Shown here: positions 1 through 8,143 of the stretch, one piece after another | How positions within the stretch are numbered: the stretch's first letter is position 1 | Layout of the letters: the number at the start of each line of letters is the position of its first letter | NCBI GenBank assembly: GCA_903880005.1 | Contig: CAIRNV010000256.1 | Span: forward strand, 1-40,604 | Origin: an uncultured Verrucomicrobiota bacterium | GTDB taxonomy: Bacteria > Verrucomicrobiota > Verrucomicrobiia > Limisphaerales > UBA9464 | Direction of reading: 5' to 3' | Length of the DNA stretch: 40,604 nucleotides | Made by a program: the position numbers and the translations under genes | The notes under the pieces: generated by a model | Databases searched by the model: none | What the model was told of the DNA's origin: nothing | What the model saw: the letters and a program-made list of their open reading frames with translations, nothing else

Positions 1-4
1 GCCC

Positions 5-45
5 AGTGAACGTGGAAGCGGCTGGAAGCCGCTTCCACTTTCACT
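5..45. repeat. Long hairpin at window edge (palindromic intergenic element)
   Basis: Bases 12-23 (gtggaagcggct) are perfectly complementary to 27-38 with a 3-nt GGA loop. Outside this, agtga (5-9) can pair with tcact (41-45), so about 45 bp can form one hairpin. No U-tract follows on either strand. It is most likely a REP-like intergenic palindrome. The neighbouring gene to the left is outside the window, so a role as that gene's terminator cannot be judged. No second copy was noticed in the window. Confidence 0.6.
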
Positions 46-223
46 TGGCCCTCATGGAAGGTGGCAGCAGCATCTTGCCGCTGGAGGTGATCCAGCCAGA
101 GCCGAGACGGCTCTGCCACGTTTCCGTTGGGTGAGGTCTCGGATGGATGCCACAAGGCCTCTTTGCCTTGATGGGACGGCCATTTCCTTGCCTGGAAGCC
201 CTCTTCAACTGCCGCTTTTAGGT

Positions 224-1309
224 TCAACGCCGGGCATCCCCGGCGGGCCCGACGATGACCTTCAACGACTCGGGCGTGGGCCTTGCGGCGAGTTGAATGG
301 CGGCTGCGGCGTCGCCCAGGGCAAATCGATGCGTCACGAGGGGACGGACGTCGAGCCTGCGCGAGAAGACCAGGCGAGCCACCTCGCGCTGCAAGGTGAA
401 GTCCGAGGAGTAGCTGCCCATCAATGCTTTCTCGTCCACGCAAACCCGCCCCAGGTCCACGGGCGCCGTCTTGCCCCGGAGGGTGTGCGCAAAGAGGAGC
501 GTGGGTCCGCCCCCACGCACCGCCTGCTGGGCTTGCTCGACGGCGGCGTCCGATGGCACCGCCACGACGGCGGCATCGACGCCCCGGCCTCCGGAGGCGT
601 TCCGCAGCGCATCGACCAGCCCCGCATCGGCCCCGTCCAGGGTCTTCCATGCACCCCACTTCCGGGCCAGGCGTCGCCTCGCGGGCAGAAGGTCCGTGGC
701 CACGACCCGCATCCCGCGCAACGCCAGGATCCGGGTGAACAAAAGCCCGATCGGTCCCTGCCCGGCTACTAGCACGATGTCATCCCGCAGCAATGGCAGC
801 ATCCGCACGCCCTTCAGCACGGTGTTCACCGGCTCCAACAGGGCGCCTTCCTCGAAGGTGTTGCGTGATGGGATCGGCACCACGCCGGGGAGACAGAACG
901 ACATGACGCGCACGTAATCCGCGTATCCACCGCCCGCAGGCTCGAACCCGGCGGTGATCCCGGTGCGCTTGTAGGTCTCGCATTGGGCGAACGCCCGGTG
1001 GAGGCAGTGATGGCAGCTCATGCAGGGGACGTGGTGGTGGAGGGCCACGCGTGTCCCCGTCTCCATCCCCCGCACCCGTGCCCCCACCTTCACCACCGTC
1101 CCGCTGGTCTCGTGTCCAAAGATGCGCGGCGGCGGGACCGAGCCGGTGGTGATCTTCTTGATGTCCGTCGGGCACACGCCGCATGCCGCCACGCGCACGA
1201 GGATTTCGTCGGGCCGGATGCGCGGCACCTCGACGGTCTCGATGCGGAGGTCGTGGGTGCCTCGATAGACCAGCGCCTGCATCTCGCGTGGAAGGGCATG
1301 GGTCGTCAT
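224..1309 (-). CDS. Zinc-dependent medium-chain alcohol dehydrogenase
   Basis: A 361-aa NAD(P)-dependent oxidoreductase of the MDR zinc family, a usual length for sorbitol/threonine-dehydrogenase-like members. The catalytic zinc site is visible as GVC (Cys46) and GHE (His66-Glu67). The structural zinc lobe is CxxCxxCx7C (Cys96, 99, 102, 110). The GroES-like domain spans about residues 10-140. The Rossmann nucleotide-binding region follows, with a GQGPIG turn near 185. It lies 46 bp downstream of the FAD/GcvT dehydrogenase on the same strand and is probably co-transcribed with it. That suggests, but does not show, oxidation of an alcohol or aldehyde made in methyl-amine breakdown. The substrate cannot be told from sequence. 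The ATG at 1309 has no clear ribosome binding site. Confidence 0.9.
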   Translation of the reverse strand: MTTHALPREMQALVYRGTHDLRIETVEVPRIRPDEILVRVAACGVCPTDIKKITTGSVPPPRIFGHETSGTVVKVGARVRGMETGTRVALHHHVPCMSCHHCLHRAFAQCETYKRTGITAGFEPAGGGYADYVRVMSFCLPGVVPIPSRNTFEEGALLEPVNTVLKGVRMLPLLRDDIVLVAGQGPIGLLFTRILALRGMRVVATDLLPARRRLARKWGAWKTLDGADAGLVDALRNASGGRGVDAAVVAVPSDAAVEQAQQAVRGGGPTLLFAHTLRGKTAPVDLGRVCVDEKALMGSYSSDFTLQREVARLVFSRRLDVRPLVTHRFALGDAAAAIQLAARPTPESLKVIVGPAGDARR

Positions 1310-1355
1310 GGGATGGAATGGCGCGAGGCGAACGGATTTCGGGCTGGCGCTTGAT

Positions 1356-3821
1356 TCAAGCGAGGATGCGCTCGCGCCGTGGGTCGTAGGGCGTGCGCAG
1401 GTGGGCCAAGGCCGGGCGGCGGACGCCGTCGGCCAGCAGTTCGTACCGCCCGGCCAGGATCCAATCCGGGGTCACGGCGGCACCCGGGTTCTTGACGTAG
1501 CCGAGCGCGACGCCGCCGCCGACGGTGTGTCCGTATGCGCCGCTGGTGGTGTATCCGCACGGGACGCCATCGCGGAAGATCACCTCGCCGCCCCACAGCG
1601 GGATGTCCGGCACGGACAGGACGAACTGGACGAGGAGCTTGCGACGGGGCTGGTCACGGGCGGCGAGCAAGGTCTCTTTGCCGAGGAACTCGTGGTCCCA
1701 GGAAACCGCGAAGCCAAGGCCTGCCTCGAACGGGGTCTCATCCGGGGAAAGCTCGGCCCCGAAGGCGCGGTATCCCTTCTCGAGCCTGAGCGAGTTGATG
1801 GCGTAGTGGCCGGCGTTGACCACGCCGAGGTCGCGCCCGGCGGCCTCCAGCGTCGCGAAGACCTGCGCGGCTTGCTCGGCCGGGACGTGGAGTTCCCATC
1901 CGAGCTCGCCGACGTAGGTGATGCGCACGGCGCGGACGGTGGCCATGCCGACGTCGAGGGACTGGAACGTGCCGAAGGGGAAGGCGGCGTTGGACAGGTC
2001 CTTCCCGGAGGCCCGGTGCAGCAAGTCGCGGGACTTGGGGCCCATGACGCCGATGACGGCGGTGGCCGCCGTGACGTCGAAGGCCTCGGCGTTGCCATGG
2101 GACAGGTGCCCACGAATCCAGGCGAGGTCCCGCGTCACCTGCGCGCTGCCGGTCACCACGAGGAACTCGTCCCGGCCGAGCCGCAGGACGGTCACGTCGG
2201 ACTCATACCCGCCGCGCTCGTTGAGCATGGGCGTATAGACGACCCGCGAGGGCTCCACGTCGATGCGTTGGGCGCAGAGATGGCCGAGCCGCAGGGCCGC
2301 CTCGGGGCCGCGCACCAAGATCTTGCCGAAGGCGGACTGGTCGAAGAGCGCGACGTGATGGCGGCACGCGTTGTGTTCGCGGGCATGGTTGGGAAACCAG
2401 TTTTGGCGTCCAAAGGAGTACGACGCCTCGGGCGTCGCCGCGCAGCCCGGGGCGTCGGTGGCGAACCAGTTGGGGCGTTCCCATCCACCCTTGGTTCCAA
2501 AGCACGCCCCGCGTGCCTCCAACATGCCGTGGAGGGCGGCGAGGCGGGCATTGCGGCCGGTGACGGGCTCGCGGTTGGGCCATGCCATCTCGTAGTGGAG
2601 GCCGAGGGACTCCGTGACGCGGTCACGGAGGAACCCGGTGGCGTTGGCCCAGGGCCCGAACCTCCGGACGTCCACGCTGGTCAGGTCGTAGGGCATCGCG
2701 CCGCCGATGATCCATTCGGCCAAGGCCTTGCCGGCGCCGCCGCCGCACGCGATCCCGGCCGAGTTGAAGCCCGCCGCCACGAACAACCCCTTCAACTCCG
2801 CCGTCTCGCCCAGCAGGAAGTTGTTGTCCGGGGTGAAGCTCTCGGGCCCGTTCACGAACCGCGAGAACCCCGCCGCGCGCAGCCCGGGGATGCGGTGCAA
2901 CCCCTCGCGCAGCGGTTGCTCGAACTTCTCCCAGTCCGGCTCCAGCAGCCCAAACGAGAAGTCGTCGGGCACGCGTCGCACGTCCCAGACCTTCGTCGTG
3001 CGCTGGAACGCCCCGAGCAACACGCCGCCGCCACCCTCCACGTCCTCGCCGCGAAAATAGATCGAGCCATCCATGTCGCGCGTGCAGGGGCTGTTGCCGT
3101 CCGCCCCCTCCAGCGCGTTGCTGACGACGTAATGGTGCTCCACGGGATGCAGCGGGACCTGCACGCCCGCCGCCAAGGCCAGTTGGCGCGTCCACATCCC
3201 GCCCGCCAGCACCACCCGCTCCGCCTCCACGTCGCCCTCGGCCGTGCGGACGCCGGTGACGCGGCCATGTTCATGGATCAAGGCCGTGACGCGCACGCCC
3301 TCCAACACCGTGGCGCCGCCCGCGCGCGCGCCCCTTGCCAACGCCAAGGGCACCTCGCCCGGCAACACCCGGCCGTCGTGCGGGATCCAGAACGCCCCGG
3401 CCAGGTCATCCACCCGGATGCACGGGAACCGGGCCTGGGCCTCGGCTGGTGAAATCTCATGGCACTCCACCCCGAGGTAGGACGCCACGCCCGTGGTGCG
3501 CCGATATTGGGTCATGCGCTCGGCGTTGCGCGCGAGCAGGAGGCTTCCCACCTGCCTCCACCCGACGTCATGCCCGGTGAGGTCCTTGAGCCGCGAGTAC
3601 AGCTCGGCCGAGTCTTGGTTGATCCGCATCATGCTGCTCGACACGCGCAACCGCCCCACCATGCCCGCCGCGTGCCAGGACGTGCCGCCGGCCAGCTTGT
3701 TCTGCTCGAGCAGCAACACGTCGTGCCAACCCTGCTGCACCAGGTGCCACGCCACCGACGTCCCCGCCACGCCCCCGCCCACGACGACGACCCGCGCCCG
3801 CACCGGTACCCTGCTGCTCAT
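1356..3821 (-). CDS. FAD-dependent dehydrogenase fused to GcvT-like folate domain (dimethylglycine/sarcosine dehydrogenase family)
   Basis: An 821-aa two-part enzyme. The N-terminal DAO-type FAD domain has the dinucleotide fold GGGVAG (residues 15-20) and the motif GTSWHAAGM. Its His50 matches the histidine that carries covalent FAD in mammalian dimethylglycine dehydrogenase. A FAO central region follows. From about residue 470 there is a GcvT-like tetrahydrofolate domain, including YVGELGWELHVP, and a GCV_T C-terminal barrel. In this family an N-methyl group is oxidised and the one-carbon unit is passed to tetrahydrofolate as methylene-THF. Length and domain order match dimethylglycine and sarcosine dehydrogenases. 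Which amine is used (dimethylglycine, sarcosine or another) cannot be decided. The gene sits 9 bp after a small membrane-protein gene and upstream of a zinc alcohol dehydrogenase. Confidence 0.9.
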   Translation of the reverse strand: MSSRVPVRARVVVVGGGVAGTSVAWHLVQQGWHDVLLLEQNKLAGGTSWHAAGMVGRLRVSSSMMRINQDSAELYSRLKDLTGHDVGWRQVGSLLLARNAERMTQYRRTTGVASYLGVECHEISPAEAQARFPCIRVDDLAGAFWIPHDGRVLPGEVPLALARGARAGGATVLEGVRVTALIHEHGRVTGVRTAEGDVEAERVVLAGGMWTRQLALAAGVQVPLHPVEHHYVVSNALEGADGNSPCTRDMDGSIYFRGEDVEGGGGVLLGAFQRTTKVWDVRRVPDDFSFGLLEPDWEKFEQPLREGLHRIPGLRAAGFSRFVNGPESFTPDNNFLLGETAELKGLFVAAGFNSAGIACGGGAGKALAEWIIGGAMPYDLTSVDVRRFGPWANATGFLRDRVTESLGLHYEMAWPNREPVTGRNARLAALHGMLEARGACFGTKGGWERPNWFATDAPGCAATPEASYSFGRQNWFPNHAREHNACRHHVALFDQSAFGKILVRGPEAALRLGHLCAQRIDVEPSRVVYTPMLNERGGYESDVTVLRLGRDEFLVVTGSAQVTRDLAWIRGHLSHGNAEAFDVTAATAVIGVMGPKSRDLLHRASGKDLSNAAFPFGTFQSLDVGMATVRAVRITYVGELGWELHVPAEQAAQVFATLEAAGRDLGVVNAGHYAINSLRLEKGYRAFGAELSPDETPFEAGLGFAVSWDHEFLGKETLLAARDQPRRKLLVQFVLSVPDIPLWGGEVIFRDGVPCGYTTSGAYGHTVGGGVALGYVKNPGAAVTPDWILAGRYELLADGVRRPALAHLRTPYDPRRERILA

Positions 3822-3830
3822 GCCCCGAGG

Positions 3831-4085
3831 CTACCGAGGCCGCCCCCGGTGGAAAGCCTTGTGCGACGCGCCCAGCAGGGCGAGCGAGGCGGCGCCGCTG
3901 ACGCCGAGGAAGGAAAGCCCGGGCCGAAAGACCGCCCTCTTTTCGGGCCCCGCGCCCGGCGCATGCTCCGACGCTGCGGCATCCTCGGTCCATTGCGATG
4001 GGCCGGTGTTCATGCCTCCGAAGAACCAGAGGCCGCCTCCCACGACGGCCACGGCGAGGGCAAGGGTGCGGAGCGTGCGACGCAT
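3831..4085 (-). CDS. Small predicted membrane protein
   Basis: An 84-aa ORF in the short gap between the VanZ-like gene and the FAD/GcvT gene, on the same strand (33 bp and 9 bp spacing). It has a basic N-terminus and a hydrophobic stretch at about residues 6-26 containing GGGLWFFGG. A soluble linker of about 30 residues follows, then a second, weaker hydrophobic stretch near 55-72. This fits a two-pass inner-membrane protein or an anchored periplasmic peptide. The family was not recognised. Position and composition support a real gene, but no ribosome binding site is evident. Confidence 0.5.
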   Translation of the reverse strand: MRRTLRTLALAVAVVGGGLWFFGGMNTGPSQWTEDAAASEHAPGAGPEKRAVFRPGLSFLGVSGAASLALLGASHKAFHRGRPR

Positions 4086-4118
4086 GGGGCTCAGGATGCT
4101 GCGCGCGCGGCACGGATG

Positions 4119-4610
4119 TCACCCATGACGTGGCACGGGGCCAACCTCGGTTTGGGAACGCCGCCTTCGCGCCCATGCCACGGCCATCGCCGCGCCGAGC
4201 GCGGCGCCGCAGGAGTCGATGGCCACGTCCGTGACCTGGCCTTGGCGCGATGGATAAAACGTTTGGTGCCATTCGTCCGTCGCCGCATAGGCGGTTGCCA
4301 CCAGCCATGCCCCCGCGAACAGCCTTCGGCCACGGTCATCCAGGCGCGTCCCAGACCCGGCCCACGCCACCAGCGCCGCCAGCACCGCGAACTCGCTCAC
4401 GTGCCCCCCCTTGCGGATCACGGTGCGGACGGTCGCGATGGATTCGTCCTGGATACCCGGCACGAGCCAGCGGAGGAAGGGGGTCAGGAAACTCGCTGTC
4501 CTGCCCGCCGACAACAGGTCGGTTGAACCGACGAAGATAAGCCCGGCCCAAAGGAGGGCCGGGATGGAGCGACGGAGGACGCGATGACTGATGCGCACGG
4601 GGCGATGCAA
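4119..4610 (-). CDS. VanZ-like family membrane protein
   Basis: About 163 aa with four predicted membrane helices. The conserved signature blocks of the VanZ-like family are present: a basic-glycine-His-Glu block (RKGGHVSEFAVLAAL, about residue 68) and the DEWHQ...GR/Q...D block (ATDEWHQTFYPSRQGQ followed by VTDVAIDSCGA). The family is named after a teicoplanin-resistance accessory protein. Most members are housekeeping membrane proteins of unknown role, and nothing here indicates glycopeptide resistance. The track start is a TTG; a GTG four codons later is an alternative. Neither has a convincing ribosome binding site. It is the first gene of the minus-strand cluster. Confidence 0.85.
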   Translation of the reverse strand: MHRPVRISHRVLRRSIPALLWAGLIFVGSTDLLSAGRTASFLTPFLRWLVPGIQDESIATVRTVIRKGGHVSEFAVLAALVAWAGSGTRLDDRGRRLFAGAWLVATAYAATDEWHQTFYPSRQGQVTDVAIDSCGAALGAAMAVAWARRRRSQTEVGPVPRHG

Positions 4611-4627
4611 GCATGGCCCATGACCTC

Positions 4628-4716
4628 GCTCAACGCTGGGAGCGCGGCCGTCCCCGGCCGCCCCTCCATGCTCCCGCCATGCAGAACCGGTCAGATCCCC
4701 GCTGCCCGCCCAAATC
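4628..4716 (+). repeat. Dispersed palindromic repeat A, copy 1
   Basis: An 89-bp segment that matches, in inverted orientation, 9009-9097 with only about six or seven differences by eye. Its core is gcggccg-tccc-cggccgc, nested in a gggagc...gctccc pair, so it can fold into a strong hairpin. It lies in the divergent region between the VanZ-like gene and the HAD-Nudix gene. The long ORF running through it from 4584 is therefore an artefact of this repeat. REP-like, family not recognised. Confidence 0.85.
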
Positions 4717-4811
4717 CCGCCAACAACACAACTCCGGGATGCGCGGATTCTTCCCCGTCAGGGCCTCGTCCCTGGCTTCGACAACGGACGGTGCCGCGAT
4801 ACGGTGGGCCC

Positions 4812-5870
4812 GTGATTCGCAACGTGATCTTCGACTGGTCCGGGACCTTGGTGGACGACCTTCCCGCCGTGTGGCACGCGTCGAACCACATCTTCCGGAT
4901 GGCGGGCGTCCCGGAGATGACGTTGGACCGATTCCGCGCGGAGTTTGAGCTGCCGTTCCGTTCCTTCTACGAGCGCTACGTGGCGCACGTGCCGTTGCCG
5001 GAGCTGGAGCGTTGGTTTCACGAGCGGTTTGGCGAGATGCAGCACACGATCGTGGCGCTGCCGTTTGCGCGGGAGTTCCTTGGGTTTTGCCGGGAGCGGG
5101 GCTTGCGCACGTTCCTGCTCAGCGCGGTGCACCCCCGGCTCTACGAGGTGCAGCATCGGAGCACGGGCCTGGGCGAGTTCCTGGACCACCCGTACGTGGG
5201 CGTCCACGACAAGCGCGAGCGCATCCACGGCATCCTCTCCGAGCACGGGCTCCTGCCGGAGGAAACCGTCTTCATTGGCGACATGGAGCACGACGTGGAG
5301 ACCGCGCGGCATGGCGGCATCCCCAGCGTGGCCGTGCTGACGGGCTACAACCGGCTCGACCAACTGCGGCGTGCGCGGCCGGACCTCATCGTCGAGCACC
5401 TGGGCGAGCTCCGTGCGTTGCTGGACCGCAATGGCATGCGATTGCGCGCACCGGCCCCCGGGCGGCTGACGCCCATTCCCACCGTCGGGGCCTTGGTGGC
5501 GCGCGACGACGGCAAGGTGCTCCTCGTGCGAACCGCGAAGTGGTCCGGGCTCTGGGGCATCCCCGGCGGCAAGATCGAGTGGGGCGAGCCATCCGAGGAC
5601 GCCTTGCGACGCGAGCTGATGGAGGAGACGGGCCTCGCGGTTCGCGACATCCGCTTCGTGCTGGTGCAGGACGCGATTTCGCCGCCGGAGTTCTACAAGG
5701 ACGCCCATTTCCTCCTCCTCAACTACACCTGCCGCGTGGATGGGCCGTGCGCCGTGGTCCTCAACGAGGAAGCCCAGGAGCACGCATGGGTCACCCGAGC
5801 CGAGGCCATGGCCCTCCCGCTCAACACGCCCACGCGAATCCTCCTCGAGGCCACGGGGGAGGGGGCTTAG
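4812..5870 (+). CDS. HAD-superfamily hydrolase fused to a Nudix hydrolase
   Basis: A 352-aa fusion. Residues 1-210 are a HAD hydrolase of the phosphoglycolate-phosphatase type. Motif I is FDWSGTLVDD with nucleophile Asp8, a Ser-containing cap region follows, the motif III lysine lies near HDKRERI, and motif IV is GDMEHD. The second motif-I aspartate, the usual acid/base of HAD phosphatases, is Ser10 here. Residues 220-352 are a Nudix domain with a perfect box, GKIEWGE...RELMEETGL (253-275), for pyrophosphate cleavage of a nucleotide-like substrate. The track ORF starts at 4584 inside a repeat. The GTG at 4812 (VIRNVIFDWSG) directly precedes motif I and is preferred. The stop codon touches repeat C. 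The fusion hints at sequential removal of pyrophosphate and phosphate from one substrate; this is an inference. Confidence 0.88.
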   Translation: MIRNVIFDWSGTLVDDLPAVWHASNHIFRMAGVPEMTLDRFRAEFELPFRSFYERYVAHVPLPELERWFHERFGEMQHTIVALPFAREFLGFCRERGLRTFLLSAVHPRLYEVQHRSTGLGEFLDHPYVGVHDKRERIHGILSEHGLLPEETVFIGDMEHDVETARHGGIPSVAVLTGYNRLDQLRRARPDLIVEHLGELRALLDRNGMRLRAPAPGRLTPIPTVGALVARDDGKVLLVRTAKWSGLWGIPGGKIEWGEPSEDALRRELMEETGLAVRDIRFVLVQDAISPPEFYKDAHFLLLNYTCRVDGPCAVVLNEEAQEHAWVTRAEAMALPLNTPTRILLEATGEGA

Positions 5871-5949
5871 CCGGGACGATTCAGTTGGGTCGGTCGTGCT
5901 TGCTCGATCTGCTGCGCAATCACTTCCCTCCCAACTGGATCATCCCGGG
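5870..5949 (+). repeat. Dispersed repeat C, short form (MITE-like, internally deleted)
   Basis: An 80-bp element with 20-bp terminal inverted repeats: left gccgggacgattcagttggg, right cccaactggatcatcccggg, 17 of 20 complementary. It aligns at both ends with the reverse complement of 40306-40470 but lacks about 85 bp of that copy's centre. It starts on the last base of the HAD-Nudix stop codon and ends 19 bp before the stop codon of the convergent TonB receptor gene. No transposase is near. It may act as a bidirectional terminator. Confidence 0.85.
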
Positions 5950-5968
5950 TTGGCCGCAGCCGGTCCCT

Positions 5969-8023
5969 TCAAAACCGCGCGCTGAGGGCGATGCGGGCCT
6001 GGATGGGCTCCACGGGGTGGAAGTGAAAGTCGGCCGCACCGCCCGCTGGCTCCCCAGGCAGGCGCGACGTGTAGAAGTAGGTGATGTCATCCGCCCGCTG
6101 GTCCAGGAGGTTGAACACGTCGGCCACCAGCCTCCACGTGGCGTCGAATTGGTAGCCCAACTGAAGGCTGGCCAGCGCGGTGGCATGGGACCGTCGCGAG
6201 TCATCCTCCACCAACGGACGCGGGCCGAGGTATCGCAGACGCAGGCTGCCGAAGAATCCGCCAAGGCCGGGCACGTCCCGCACGGAAACCCCGGCGCTCA
6301 CCACCGCCTCCGGCGCGCCCGGGATGTGGTCGCCTTCCACTGCGTCGTCCCGGTACCGGGCATGGGTCCAGGACACATCCAGGTCCAGGGTCACGGGGCG
6401 GGCCGGGCTGTAGTAGTTGGCCCACTCCACCCCCACCCTGCGCCCCGGGCGCGTGGCCTCGGTGGTCCCGGCGTCGCCGACGAATACGAGTTCCGAGTCG
6501 CTGTCGAGCCACCACAAGGAAACCGTGCTTTGCAAGCCCCGTACCCGCGTCGTCCTCAATCCGATCTCCGCGCCGCTCGTGCGTGCCAACGGCGTGGCGG
6601 CATCCGACGCCGCCGTGACCCCTCGCGCGTCGTTGCTATGGAATCCAAGGCCCCCCGAGAGGTTGAACTCCGTCCCGTCCCAGGGCCCCACGACGATGCT
6701 TCCCTTCGGGCTGGCGATGCCGGCGTCTCGTCCCCGCGAGCGCCCGCTCCCCCGGTCCTCGACCCCAAAGTGGTACACGTCATATCGCGCACCCAGTTCC
6801 GTGCGGATCGCGTCGGACCATCGCGTCTCGTTCTTCAGGTAGGGCGACGCGCTCACCTGGCCGACGTTGTCCGCGCTCACGCCTTCCACGAACGCCCGCT
6901 TCTCCGTCTTGCTTAGCCGGACGTCCATGCGGTCGCCCCGCACCTGCAATCCCGCCTCGGTCGAGGCATCCCGCCCGGCGATCTCGTGGGCCCATGCATG
7001 ATGGCCTGCCCAGCCCCCCTGGAATCGCCGGTCGGATTGCTCGAATTGGTCGCCTCGCACCGGGTCCTCCAGGAAGTAGGTGAAGTTGGAGTACAACCCC
7101 AGGCTCGACGCCACCCCGTACACCAGCATCTCGGTGTGGCCGTGCTCGGTGTCCCGGTGCCATGCGCCGGAGCACGACAGCCGCGTGGACTCGCCGCCGT
7201 CCGTGGGGTCGATGGTGCCGAAGCGCGGCAGCGCCCCGCTCTCCACCGCGCGCCGGGGTATCTGGTCGGTCGAGCGCCATTGGCCGTGGTAGCCCATCGC
7301 GGTGACGTTCCAGCCGGAGTCGTCCGTCTGCTGGCCGTAGCGAAGGAGCAGGTTGGCCTTGTTGAAGCCCGACGCCAGGTCCCACGGGCCATCGTCATGC
7401 TGGTACTCGGCGGCGTAGAGGAGGTTGCCTTGGCCGACGACGGGGCTTCCGGCGACGAGCCCGCGTGCATGGCCGAACATGCCGGCCTCGCCGTGGACCA
7501 GGGTGCTGCGAAGGGTGGACGCATAGGTCAGCCGCGCGGCCCCCGCCGAGCTGAAGTCGCCCAGCTCCGCATGGTGGGTGCCCTTGCTGAATTGGATGCG
7601 CTCCACCAGCTCGGGAATGAGGAAGTTAACGTCGGTGTAGCCTTGGCCGTGCGCATGCGTCGGGAGGTTGACCGGCACGCCGTCCACGAACGTCGCGAAA
7701 TCGGTGCCGTGGTCGAGGTTGAAGCCGCGCAGGTAGTACTGGTTGGCCTTCCCGTTGCCGCTGTGTTGCGTGGCAATCAGCCCGGGCACCGTCTCCAGCA
7801 ACTCGCCCGGCCGAAGCAAGGGCCTCTGCTCGAAGTGATCCCGGCCCACGTAGCCGTCGCTGGCCGATCCCGCGATCCCCACCAATGAGTCGCCACGCCC
7901 CGAGATCACCATGCGCTCCAGCTTGTCCGGCTCGTGGGCCATGGCGGCGGAGCCGTGGAAGATCATGGCGTGAAGGGCCGCATTCCGGCATGTCGCGCAA
8001 AACGTGCGTCGCATGGTGTTCAT
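5969..8023 (-). CDS. TonB-dependent outer-membrane receptor
   Basis: About 684 aa. The N-terminus looks like a signal peptide ending near AMAHEPD, followed by a possible TonB box (ERMVISGR). The plug domain spans about residues 50-170 (ELLETVPG, YLRGFNLDHGTDF, VDGVPVN, ERIQFSKG). The rest is a long beta-barrel with alternating aromatic strands, ending in a terminal Phe (ALSARF) typical of outer-membrane barrels. It should import an unknown substrate with TonB/ExbBD energy. No tonB/exb genes are in the window. The track ORF runs back to 9337 through panC; this extension is rejected and the ATG at 8023 is used (a second ATG lies at 8014). The signal peptide holds an unusual CATC pair. Divergent from panC with about 120 bp between starts. 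Confidence 0.9.
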   Translation of the reverse strand: MNTMRRTFCATCRNAALHAMIFHGSAAMAHEPDKLERMVISGRGDSLVGIAGSASDGYVGRDHFEQRPLLRPGELLETVPGLIATQHSGNGKANQYYLRGFNLDHGTDFATFVDGVPVNLPTHAHGQGYTDVNFLIPELVERIQFSKGTHHAELGDFSSAGAARLTYASTLRSTLVHGEAGMFGHARGLVAGSPVVGQGNLLYAAEYQHDDGPWDLASGFNKANLLLRYGQQTDDSGWNVTAMGYHGQWRSTDQIPRRAVESGALPRFGTIDPTDGGESTRLSCSGAWHRDTEHGHTEMLVYGVASSLGLYSNFTYFLEDPVRGDQFEQSDRRFQGGWAGHHAWAHEIAGRDASTEAGLQVRGDRMDVRLSKTEKRAFVEGVSADNVGQVSASPYLKNETRWSDAIRTELGARYDVYHFGVEDRGSGRSRGRDAGIASPKGSIVVGPWDGTEFNLSGGLGFHSNDARGVTAASDAATPLARTSGAEIGLRTTRVRGLQSTVSLWWLDSDSELVFVGDAGTTEATRPGRRVGVEWANYYSPARPVTLDLDVSWTHARYRDDAVEGDHIPGAPEAVVSAGVSVRDVPGLGGFFGSLRLRYLGPRPLVEDDSRRSHATALASLQLGYQFDATWRLVADVFNLLDQRADDITYFYTSRLPGEPAGGAADFHFHPVEPIQARIALSARF

Positions 8024-8130
8024 CCGGCGCTGAGTCTCAACAGGCCCCTGCTGGGTCCAAGCAGAAATCGCGCGCCAGGCATCAGCCCAAGATTCCCGCC
8101 GGTGCCTTGCCACCCCGAGGGCGGCCGGGG

Positions 8131-8135
8131 AAGGA
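8131..8135 (+). promoter_or_regulatory. Ribosome binding site deciding the panC start
   Basis: AAGGA eight bases before the ATG at 8144. It overlaps the alternative ATG at 8135, so it supports 8144 as the start. Clear sites like this are rare in the window. Confidence 0.55.
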
Positions 8136-8143
8136 TGCCGGGA

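Noticed and set aside
1308-3452. 714-aa plus-strand ORF
   Set aside because: Antisense shadow of the FAD/GcvT gene; no recognisable motif and low-complexity composition. High GC makes long empty frames common here.
7985-8000. CATCR near the start of the TonB receptor as a haem or metal site
   Set aside because: It lacks the CxxCH histidine and falls inside the predicted signal peptide.
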